DNA of 64,000 nucleotides from Zingiber officinale (taxonomy: Eukaryota > Streptophyta > Magnoliopsida > Zingiberales > Zingiberaceae). Below the pieces are notes generated by a model that worked only from the letters and a program-made list of their open reading frames with translations, was not told where the DNA came from and ran no database searches. The position numbers and the translations under genes were made by a program. Shown here piece by piece: positions 13,001 through 22,284 of this stretch (the stretch's first letter is position 1; each line of letters starts with the position of its first letter). The stretch is from positions 163,134,209 through 163,198,208 of the forward strand of contig NC_055988.1 in the NCBI RefSeq assembly GCF_018446385.1. The letters are read 5' to 3'.

Positions 13001-13314
13001 CTCCAAACCCTTAACCATGTCCTGAATAAAGTTATTCAAAAACCCCAAATCTGTCACCCGAATCTCAAAAAGGTCAAAAAAAAAACCGAGAAGTTTAACC
13101 CCTTAAATAACTCAAACCTGAAGCTCCGATAAAATATCAGACAGTCTGCCGTTGCGCAGCAAGATCGAGCCTGTATACCCTGATATTCCAAAAGAAAAAC
13201 TAGATCGATCAAGGAACAAGAATCAAGTCGGGACGGTTAGAGTGGGAGAGTGAAATCACCTGCTCCTAGCAGGAGCACGAGTTTAGAGAGTCCCATTCCC
13301 ACCTGCATCGCCAT
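7002..13314 (-). CDS. DUF1664 family protein, 12 exons
   Basis: Exons in coding order: 13314-13260, 13178-13117, 13021-12944, 12521-12440, 12096-12026, 11747-11646, 9590-9501, 9168-9094, 9013-8981, 8847-8770, 7775-7713 and 7148-7002. All junctions are GT-AG and phases agree, giving 311 aa. The protein has a hydrophobic N-terminal segment (about 8-26), a second membrane-type segment (about 97-115, ending GYGIMWW) and then the family core around FSDFMYVTKRNMANAV (about 120-135). A long helical, probably coiled-coil region rich in Gln/Lys/Glu follows, and the Ser-rich C-terminus ends RSATPFSSP. DUF1664 proteins are plant-specific and biochemically uncharacterised. Membrane association is inferred from the two hydrophobic segments. 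The start was chosen at the first ATG of the exon; a second Met lies two codons on. No disabling change was seen, so this looks like an intact gene. Confidence 0.9.
9591..11645 (-). other. Long intron 6 of the DUF1664 gene
   Basis: 2055 bp, by far the largest intron of the gene. It contains a diverged tandem duplication of about 86 bp (about 10524-10695, each unit ending in gtccaagctagttttca). No coding potential was seen. It may be an old insertion of a repeat. Confidence 0.7.
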
Positions 13315-14506
13315 CGATCTGATCGCCGGAACTCTTCCTACTCCTCTCGGACACGCAAGAACGAAAGCGGCGGCCGCGGCGTGGGAAGAAGGAAAGGTCG
13401 GAAGGGGGATATCAGATCAGACAGATTCCACGTTCCGTTATATTGATATAATGGAAGAACCGTAGTTATATTGCCGAAACTGAATTCATGCGATATAACG
13501 GCGACATGTCTATGGGCTTGTCGTTTCTAACGAATAATAACACTTTTCACAGTTATAACATATAACCACTTGATATAACGGCGACGTTACATTCATAACA
13601 GAGTTGCCGGGTTATCGGAACCACTGATAAAATCAGCTTGTGTAGATATTCAAACACTTCTCCACGTGTACATCACAAAATAGATATAATAATAATAATA
13701 ATAATATAAAATTAAGAAAATTACGTTTTTAACTTTGTAGTTTGTATTTTTTTTAATTTTAATCCTGTTATATATAAATTTATATTTTTAATCATGTAAT
13801 TTATAATATTTTCCAATTTCAATTTTTTTTCTTCTAAATTAAAATTTTTCAATGGAAAATGATGAGATGTAAATTGAATTTGAAGATTTTGATATTTTTT
13901 ATGACCCATGTATTTTTTATATTCCAACCATAAACTAGATATTTTTCGTTGAAAATTTTCAATTTTAGAAGAAAAAAGATTGAAATTGAAAAATATTACA
14001 AATTACAAGACTAAGAACGTAAATTAACTCATCATAACATGACTTAAATTGAAAAAGATGCCAGTTACACGAATGAAAACATAAAAACTGATTATCATAA
14101 ATAGTTAATTTTCATTTACTTATTATTTTACAAGATTTTATTACCATAATTAACTAAAATAAAAAGAATCAGTGTTAATAAAGTTTGCATGCTCCATTTA
14201 CAAGCAAGGAGGAAGAACTTGCCTTCTCTATATAATTCTCCAAACTCCCTCTCCCTTATTCAAGATATAGCACAAAGTAAGCTTCTTCAGATCATCAAAG
14301 TTCTTCCTCTTCCTCTCCACTTCCCCTTTTCATGTGCTTGAGAGTCATAGGGATGGCGATGGGTCTTCGAGGGTCTTCCTTCCGCACCTTTCTCCATGGC
14401 TCGGTCATGCTGATCATCACCTTCTTCCGCCACAAGATGTTCATTTAGATGTGTCTCTGAGAAAAGGAGAAAAAACAATAGACATTTTCTGGTGTTTTGC
14501 TGTGAA
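13315..14506. promoter_or_regulatory. Shared upstream region of divergent DUF1664 and HD-Zip genes
   Basis: The two genes are transcribed away from each other. Near the DUF1664 side there are two copies of gatataacggcgac (about 13490-13503 and 13573-13586). Near the HD-Zip side TATATAAT lies at 14229-14236, which would place transcription start near 14260 and give a leader of about 250 bp. The central part is a hairpin MITE (13722-14100). Confidence 0.55.
13722..14100. mobile_element. Hairpin MITE in the HD-Zip promoter
   Basis: The left part (about 13725-13860) and right part (about 13930-14090) are imperfect reverse complements. For example, ttcttctaaattaaaat on the left pairs with attttagaagaa on the right. 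The element is AT-rich and has no ORF of note. The exact ends and TSD could not be fixed by eye. Confidence 0.65.
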
Positions 14507-15828
14507 ATGACCGCTGGAAGAAGGTTTCTTGGTAATTATTCGTTTACTCTTTTTGTTTTTTCTCTTATGGAATAAGATCATTATCGAGAATATGATTTAC
14601 AGGTTCATGGCCTCCTGTAAACTTTCAAGATAGAGCCATGAGCAGTTTTAAGAGGCCTTTGTTTAAGCCAATTGAATTGGAGGATATGACGGCCGAAGAT
14701 GGCTCAGACGATTCTTCTTCTCATCGCCGGGAAAAGAAGAGGCGGCTGACGGCAGAGCAAGTTCAGTTCCTGGAGAAGAGCTTTGAGTCGGAGAACAAAC
14801 TCGAGCCTGACAGGAAGTTTCAGCTTGCGAAAGTTCTCGGAGTCGAACAGAGGCAGATTGCGATATGGTTTCAGAACCGTCGCGCTCGGTGGAGGACCAA
14901 GCAACTGGAGGACTGTGAAGCCTTGAGATCGAGCTATGGCAGTCTCAAGGCTGACCATGAATGCCTCCTCAAGGAAAAGCAGAAATTAGAGGCCAAGGTG
15001 ATCAATAGACTGATTGCGAACATGCTTCTTTCTTTGTTATATTATGGAAAAACTCAAAATTTTGAAATGCATAACGAGTCAAGTCGACTAAAATAAATCA
15101 AACCTTGTTCAAATTTAGCTCCTTCAAACTTGACTTGATTTCCTTTTTATGCGCTTGACCTTTTTCAAGTTTGGTTTTGGTTCAATATTGGCTCGAGCTC
15201 ATTAATCTTGGTTTATCAATTTTATTTCGTGAATATTGTTAATAAATCATTCACAATTTTTGTTTGAGACATGTGTTCCTTGTTTATTTAATTCAATGAG
15301 TTATTTAAATTTGTTCATTGAATTAACCTTATGTATATTGTACACATAAAAATAAACTTGCTTAAGAACGTTTTAATTCATTTATAGTCCTTAAAAATGA
15401 TACTAGTTTCGGAGTTATTCTGATTTTTTTGGTCTTTAATTTGTGTTTAAAGAAAGATTCTGATGGTATTCTTATCGGCATGAGGTTCCTGTGGCCAGGT
15501 TCTTTTCCTCACTGAAAAGCTTCTTCTGAAAGAGAGGAATGGCGGCTCGGAGCCATTTGAGCTCATCAAACATCCTGAGAGCTCGCTGAACGCAGGCATC
15601 AAGCCTTCCAACAGCACCATACTGGACTTCAGGAGCCCTCCTCCCTACGCTGATGAAGATGGATGCTGCATGCTGATGGAGCTCGCCGGCTCCGCAAATG
15701 CTTTGAAACTCAGTAACTTTGATGGGTCACAGATCGGCGAGCTTGATGATGCTAATGACTACAGTTTCTTAGGTCTTGATGAGGATATTGAGGATGATAA
15801 CTCATGTAGCTATGGATTACTCTGGTGA
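14507..15828 (+). CDS. HD-Zip class I homeodomain-leucine zipper transcription factor
   Basis: Preferred model: exons 14507-14531, 14603-14997 and 15499-15828, 249 aa. A shorter model starts at the ATG at 14638 (229 aa) and has the same domains. The first exon encodes MTAGRRFLG and joins in frame through a 71-bp GT-AG intron to the rest. In short-model numbering the homeodomain is about 32-88, with the recognition helix WFQNRRARW at 77-85. It is followed directly by a leucine zipper with L96, L103, L110, L117 and L124 in exact heptads; the last intron cuts the zipper after K120. The acidic, aromatic C-terminus ([12 protein letters not shown] to GLLW) resembles HD-Zip I activation motifs. Class I factors bind CAATNATTG as dimers in the nucleus and regulate stress and growth responses. 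No lesions were seen. The N-terminal exon is inferred. Confidence 0.9.
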
Positions 15829-16114
15829 TAATGATAAGTTAACTAAGAAGATGTGTACACTAATTTGATCAATAAATTTATATTTACCGTTAAAAAAACA
15901 CAATCTGTTCTTACTTGAATGATAAATCTAGGGCAAATAAAGTTAAATCCATCCTCTATCTCCATGGTGTATTTTGCATTTATTTCATATTGGAAAATTC
16001 ATGAGCACATAAACTATTGTATAATTAAAGACAAGGATTAATTAATACCCATAAAACTTGCTATCAATGTGGTTGTTTTTAGAACTAGACTCTATGGACC
16101 TCTATCGACCTACA

Positions 16115-17087
16115 TGTAGATCTAGTACGACCGGTAAGAGAGGGATAAATTACCCTATATAAGAAAAATAAATATACCTTTCTTAAATTATTAAGCTTAA
16201 ACAATTACATAACAAAAAAATAATAAAATTAAAAAGAGTACCAGACAAATACTTTTACTTGGTTTACAATCAGAAAATTACTAATCTAAGGAAAACAGAC
16301 TCACTATGGAGACCTCCTTCTCGAATAAAACGTCAGAGGTGAAGAAGCCTCGTACATGAAAATAAAACTCGAAAATGAAAGACATAATAATTCGAAGTAC
16401 AAAAGTGTGTTCTAAGAAATAAAGAAGATCAGTGCTCTATTTATAGCACACTGGTTGAATCTGACTGTTTACTGGCATTGCACGATCTAGACGTCCATGT
16501 GGCAAAATGCTATCTCCATGTAACAGTTATGCAATGGTCAAGTGATAAAATTTTATTCATATCCAGGTGTCCGGATTCGCTCCGAGCGCTCGAACCATTG
16601 CTGACCTAAACCCAAAAGTTGATTCGCAACGTCAAGGCACCCATTGAGTACCTTGGTGGTTCGGGCGTCCGAACTATCTTGTCCGAGTGTCCGGATGGTC
16701 TGGGTGCCCTGACAATCTGGACGCCTGGATCAGTCAGCCTTGTGCTAACTAGTCCAGTGGCTTGGGTGATGTCAACCATCTAGAATTGGTCTTACCCAAA
16801 TACATCTTTCGACCTTCTCCTCGAGCAGTATTCCGCTCTGGCTTATCATCCCTCGAAAAGGCAGCACTTCCTTCTCATCCGTTAGAGTACTCTTCTGCAG
16901 CACCTCGTCTCTCGGGCGCTGTGCACCAAGTCTGTCGACTCTTTCTCGTGTCATCTATCTCGCTGGTTACGTCTTTCACTCGACTTCTTGTGTTCCTAAG
17001 TTCCTGCACACTTAGACATAAAGATCAAACACAATAAGACCTAATTTGATATAATTGATCACATCAAAACTACCATGGGGTATTACA
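16115..17087 (-). repeat. 3' LTR of Copia element 2
   Basis: 973 bp, TGTAGATCTAG to GGGGTATTACA on the plus strand. A minus-strand TATAAATAG lies at about 16438-16446. It is followed immediately by the polypurine tract complement atcttcccctttttg. Confidence 0.88.
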
Positions 17088-17102
17088 ATCTTCCCCTTTT
17101 TG

Positions 17103-18200
17103 ATATAAGCAATTCAAGTTAAGTTAGGGTAAAACCAAAAAAAAAAACATGTAAATAATTTGTAATTAATAAACATATGATTCTCTCCCTTTGATCACAT
17201 TAAAAATAGAGGTATTTTTAAAAATAAATTTGAAATAAATTCTATAGGATACAAAAATAGTGACTAACATTCATAAAAATTATAAATTTAATATTTTAAA
17301 ATTTTAAATTTTTATAATTTATAAACCAGTTTTGAAAGAAATAATTTTTAAATTATGTTTAATCATTGAAAAATTCTAAAAAATTTTGTAACGGTTAAAC
17401 AGGTATATCCAAAACAATAATAAAAAAATACTTAACAAGTAAATTTTCAGCTTAGAAATTCTTACAGCTTTTTTGCAATATGTAAAACAAAATTTATATT
17501 TTAGAAAAATTAAATTTTCTGAAAATTGACTTTTTGAGATTTGTTTAATATTAAAATTAATATTTTTGAAAAAAAATCATAAAAAATTTAATAACAGTAA
17601 AAAAATTTTAAAAATATTTTCTTTGATAGAGAACATGATATTTTATCACATAAAAATAAAATTTTCAAAAATAACTCTGCAAGATAATTTTAAATTTAAA
17701 AATATAATTTTTGTTGAAAAATTCATAAAAAATAATGTAACGGTCAAAAAAAATTTTAAAATTTTTCTTACAAATAAGTAATGAAATCTTTTTTCTTAAA
17801 AAAAAAGAAATAATTAATTTCAGACATAAATTATATGAAACAATTTATTAAAAAAATAATTTTAAGCATGCAATAAAAATATTAATGCAAATAAAAATTA
17901 GAACATACATGAAAATTTAACTTAAGCATGATTTTGAAACCCAATATAGTTTTCTACCTATTAAATTAATCAAAAAAAATTTAGGAATATATTTTTGTGA
18001 TAATTTTCTAATTTGGCCCATATAATATTTAAAATATAAATTTAGTCCTTAATAATTTCTAAAATTTTAAGTGGCAAAATTCAAACATGCAAAATTCTTC
18101 AAATTTTCTATTTGTTCTTTCAAATTTTCATTTTCAATTTTTATCTTGTCGAAATCTTCTAATTGATTAGATTTTGCTAAAGTTCCTTTTAGTTCTTGTT
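17103..18200. other. AT-rich internal tract of Copia element 2
   Basis: About 1.1 kb of A/T-rich DNA where pol would be expected in an autonomous element. The minus strand at the gag-proximal end (about 17930-18200) resembles the Leu/Lys-rich coding remnant of element 1. No intact reading frame is supported. Confidence 0.6.
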
Positions 18201-18205
18201 TTCCT

Positions 18206-19364
18206 TTAATAATTTTTTTTATTATTTTCTAATTGACAGGAATTTTTAGATAGCATTTTAATAAACTTGTATAACTGGTCAGGAGGTAGAAATAGCACCT
18301 GACTTACCTTGTCGATCTTGTTATCTGATGCTCCCCCTGTAGTGATGCTTCCCTTTGACATTGTTCCCCCTTCATCGATGCTCTCGATGCTCATTTCGAA
18401 TGAGCTTGCTTCGTCATCTTCTTGGTGACTTGCCATCAGCGCAAGTCTGGCGTAGGCTTCAATCTCCTTCTTTGATGACGACGTCGTTTTGTCTCACGTC
18501 GCCTTTAGGTTTTGTTCTTTTTCTAGGTCGGCCTTTTGTCCTTGTTCTTTAGATTTAGATAATTGTCTTTGGGGTATCCTTCTTCATTGTAGCGATAGCA
18601 TCTCACTTTCCTTTTTCTTCTTTTGGTCTGCACTTAGATTGAATTTATTAGATCTATTTTTTTAAAAAAAAAATTCTTACCACAAATGTCGTTTCATCAT
18701 CTTCGAGAGATGTTTTAGAATCTGGTTCGTCCATTTTTTTTTCTTTTAAGGTAATATTCTATTTCGGCTCCCTTAGATTTGCATATCTAAATTCATGAAT
18801 TTCAAAGAAAGAAAATAATTCTTCTAGATTACTTACCTCTAAGTCCTTAGAGATGTATTATGTATCTACTAGAGTTGACCATTCTGATGTTCTTAGAAAA
18901 GCGTTAAGCGCATATCTTAGCAAATCTCTGTTGGTTACCTTTTTTTTGAGATTCGTGAGTTCGATGATCAACTCCTTAGCTTGGCGTGCAATTGAGGGAC
19001 CATTTCACTTCCTTCAATCGAAGATTTGTCAGTTGGTTCCAAAGATGATCTCTTCTTGTGAGCTTGACTTTAGAGGATCCTTCATGAAGTTTCAGGAATT
19101 TTTTTTCAGAGATCTTTTATAGACTTGTAAACTCCGACCTCGTTGACCTCTTGTGGTGGAAGAGCACTTAGCAGATGGAATTCTGCCTTTCCATTGGCCA
19201 CGAATTTGACTTGTTTCTTCTTTGTCCAGTTTTCCTCTTTCTTTAGCTCACCGTTGCTGTCGATAGGTACTGCAAAATCATTTTTCAAAATTAAAAAGAT
19301 ATGGAAATCTGTTTTGAAATATACCTCCATTTTTTTCAATGGACAAAGTCTCCCTCGAACTTAA
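18206..19364 (-). pseudogene. Decayed Copia gag of element 2
   Basis: The N-terminal part (about 19364-19106) has MEVYFKTDFHIFLILKNDF and a FVANGKAEFHLLSALPP motif matching element 1. The acidic Ser-rich part (18436-18206) has EMSIESIDEGG, as in element 1. The zinc-knuckle region (about 18570-18600) reads CYRYNEEGYPKDNY, so two Cys and the His are lost. Several stops and frame changes lie between the parts. Confidence 0.75.
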
Positions 19365-19436
19365 GCGGGTGGATACTTGCTCCGACCATCATTTTCTGTG
19401 CTTCAGTCGACGGTTAGTCCTTCTAAAATGGTTGGG

Positions 19437-19447
19437 GTTTGATACCA
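19437..19447 (-). other. Primer-binding site of Copia element 2
   Basis: The minus strand reads TGGTATCAAAC, a mutated form of the tRNA-Met primer site TGGTATCAGAGC. It lies 2 bp from the 5' LTR edge. Confidence 0.75.
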
Positions 19448-20162
19448 ATTGTAGGTCTCGTATGGCCAACAAGAGGGGGTGAATTACCTTACACAAGAAA
19501 AATAAGTATACCTTTCTAAAACTATTGGGCTTAAACAATTACACACTTGATAAAAAGATAATAAAATTAAGAAGAGTACGAGACAAACAATTTTACTTGG
19601 TTTGCAATCAGAAGTTGCTACTCCAAGGAAAGTAAGCTCACTGTAAAGATCTCCTTCTAAACAAAATGTTGGAGGTGAAAAAGCCTTGTACAAGAAAATG
19701 AAGCTCGGAAATAAAAGACAGAATGAAATTCGAAGTACGAAAGTGTGTTCTATGAAATGAAGAAGACCATACTCTATTTATAGCTCACTGGTCGAATTTG
19801 ACCGTTTGCTGACGTGGCACGATTCGAGTACCCCATACCCTATCCGGGCACCCCAATGTGGCAAAACTCTATCTCCACGCAATGACCAAGTGATAAAATT
19901 TTATCCATCTCTGGGCGCTCGAACCCGCTCGAAGTGTCTGGACCATTGCTGACATTTACCCAAAAGTTGATCCGCAGCGTCGAGGCACCCATCGGACACC
20001 CTGGTATCTAGGCGCCCGGACCATCTTATCTAGCCGCTTGGACGGTCCGGGCGCTTAGATCAGTCAGCCTTGTGCTGACTAGTCCGACATTCTCTAGTCG
20101 CTTGGGTGATTTCGATCATCCAGAATTGGGCTCACCCGAACTCATCTTTCGGCCTTCTCCTC

Positions 20163-22019
20163 TGTTGGTGCAACCTTAGGTCAAGGTTGACCTGGTTGAC
20201 CTGACTCGAGTTGACCTGACTCGAGTTGTATTTTGATGTTTGACGATGTTTGACGAGAAGAGAGTTGTATTCTTGATGTTTGACAAGAATAGGTGTTTGG
20301 GAGATTGTAGGTGCAACCTTAGGTCAAGGTTGACCTGGTTGACCTGATTCGGGAAAAGTCCAAGCAGGGAGCTTGGCACGCGAAAAGTCCAAGTATGGAG
20401 TCTTGGCACTGGAAAAGTCCAAGTACGGAGACTTGGCACGGGGAAAAGTCCAAACAGGTAGCTTGGCACGCGGAAAGTCCAAGTATGGAGACTTGGCACG
20501 GGGAAAGTCCAAACAGGAAGTTTGGCACGGGGAAAAGTCCTGGTGAGTGAAGCCAGGCAGTCGGAGAAGTCCTGGTGAGTGAAGCCAGGCAGTCGGGAAA
20601 TCCTGGTAAGTGAAGCCAGGTGAAAATCCTAGTGAGTGAAGCTAGGTGAAAGTGGAAGTCCTGGTGAGTGAAGCCAGGCATTCGGGAAAGTCCTGGTGAG
20701 TGAAGCCAGGCAGTTTGGAAGTCCTGGTGAGTGAAGTCAGACAGATTGGAAATCCTGGTGAGTGAAGCCAGGTGAAAACCCTAGTGAGTGAAGCTAGGTG
20801 AAAGTCCTGGTGAGTGAAGCCGGGCAAGGGAAAATCCAGATGGATCAAGGGTGATCGGACATCTGGTGTTGAGAAGGTCAAGTAGGTCAAGGGAGTGACC
20901 GGATACTTGACACAAAGAGGAAAGTCCAAGTGGGTCAAAGGGATTGACCGGACACTTGGTAGGGAGTCTTAGCAGGTCAAGGGAGTGACCGGATGCTAAG
21001 CATGATGTACCAACAGGTCAAGGTTGACCGGATGTTGGTTTGGGAGACTTGGGACTTGGTTTGGGCAAAAACCAAGCTCTGGATCGGTCACCAGACCGAT
21101 CCAGTGATATGCTTGTGTATTTGATCGGTCTGCTGACCGATCAGATAACAAACGGAAGGCACGCATCGATTCTGTGAGCCGATCGGCATGGACCCTGATC
21201 GGTCCGCAAGACCGATCAGGCGATATCCTGATCGATCTGCCGACCGATCAGGTGACGATCTTGAAGAGTGCGAGGAACCGCACTCAATAAGCCCTGATCG
21301 GTCAGCAGACCGATCAGGCCATACCCTGATCGGTCCCCACGACCGATCAGAGCACGATCAGTTCCGGGAGAAAAGCGCTGATCGATCTGTGGACCGATCA
21401 GGACACTAGCCGTTGCGACGCAACGGCTATATTCCTTCGTGTTTTTCTTCGCAGGTATAAAAGAAGCTACAGGGCTTCGTTGCTGCTACTGCTTCCTGCT
21501 TAGAACTTCTGTTCTTGTGCTCTAGAGCTTCTGCTCTTACCTGCTATCAGAGCTTTGCTGAGCTCCTCGCAGCTGAAGCTTCACGTGAGCTTCTCGACTG
21601 GATTCTCATCAGCTGCTGCTGGTGTGAAGCTGCTGCTTCATCACTCCAGTCAACAAGAAAGGCAAGCAAGTGTTTCATATTGTCTTTTGCTTTCTTGTAT
21701 CTGTTGTACTCCTATCTTGCTTGTGCAAGAAACATTGTGGCGAGGTTTCTCCACCGAGAATGAGTATATTGTATTAGCCGGTTCTTCGGGGACTCATCCA
21801 CCGACGGATTGGTAGGCTTCGTCCACCTTACGGACACGCCGAGGAGTAGGAGTTCATCTCCGAACCTCGTTACATCCATCGAGTTTGAGGTTTGATCTTC
21901 TCACCGTTTTCTTTCTACTGTCTTATTTCCGCTGCTAACTCGATTTGTAGAAAGAAAGCGAATTTGGGGTCGGCTATTCACACCCCCCCTCTCTAGCCTC
22001 CGTACGAAGGATCCTAACA
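20163..22019 (+). mobile_element. SIRE-like solo LTR nested in Copia element 2
   Basis: 1857 bp, TGTTGGTGCAACC to GGATCCTAACA, flanked by perfect 5-bp TSDs tcctc (20158-20162 and 20020+2000, i.e. 22020-22024). The first half is a tandem array of a unit of about 33 bp (gtcctggtgagtgaagccag and variants, about 20340-20900). The second half has an array of GATCGGTC/GACCGATC palindromes (about 21080-21400). A promoter TATAAAAG lies at 21456-21463. It ends with the CTATTCACACCCCCCC text typical of this LTR class. The start motif occurs again at about 20305, preceded by gggagattg, which suggests an internal duplication or a collapsed two-LTR relic. Confidence 0.85.
21456..21463 (+). promoter_or_regulatory. 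TATA box of the nested solo LTR
   Basis: TATAAAAG lies downstream of the palindrome array and about 560 bp before the LTR 3' end. The position suits the U3/R boundary. Confidence 0.6.
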
Positions 22020-22284
22020 TCCTCGAGCAGTCTTCCACTCTAACTTCTCGTCCCTTGAAAACATCGTGCGCTTCTTTCTCGTCCGCCAACGTACCCTTCT
22101 GCAGCACCTCATCCCTCGGATGCACCGAGTCCGTCAATTTTTCCCCGTGTCATCCTTCTTGCTAGCTACGTCTTTCGCTCGACTTCTTGCGCTCCTAAAT
22201 TCTTGCATACTTAGACATGATCAAACACAACAGGACCTAACTTGACTTGGTTTATAACATCAAAAATACTGCAGGGTACTTACA

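Larger units (their letters stand above)
16115..22284 (-). mobile_element. Copia-type LTR element 2, gag only, no pol, with nested solo LTR
   Basis: Minus-strand element: 5' LTR 22284-19450 (interrupted), primer site 19447-19437, gag remnants, AT-rich tract, polypurine tract near 17088-17102, 3' LTR 17087-16115. Flanks are ctaca (16110-16114) and ctata (22285-22289), a TSD with one change. The interior is 2362 bp, without recognisable protease, integrase or reverse transcriptase. With the nested insertion plus its TSD removed, the 5' LTR is 973 bp, exactly the length of the 3' LTR, which confirms the boundaries. Confidence 0.9.
19450..22284 (-). repeat. 5' LTR of Copia element 2, split by a solo LTR
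   Basis: Outer parts 19450-20162 and 22020-22284 together match 16115-17087. The interruption is the LTR at 20163-22019 with its duplicated target tcctc. Confidence 0.88.

Noticed and set aside
14287-14478. 63-codon minus-strand frame in the HD-Zip leader
   Set aside because: No resemblance to known proteins, and it lies in the probable 5' UTR of the HD-Zip gene.
20176-20938. Several overlapping minus-strand frames of 60-120 codons with repeats such as FTHQDF and CLDFS
   Set aside because: They are translations of the 33-bp tandem array of an LTR in all frames. Open frames arise because the unit lacks stops.
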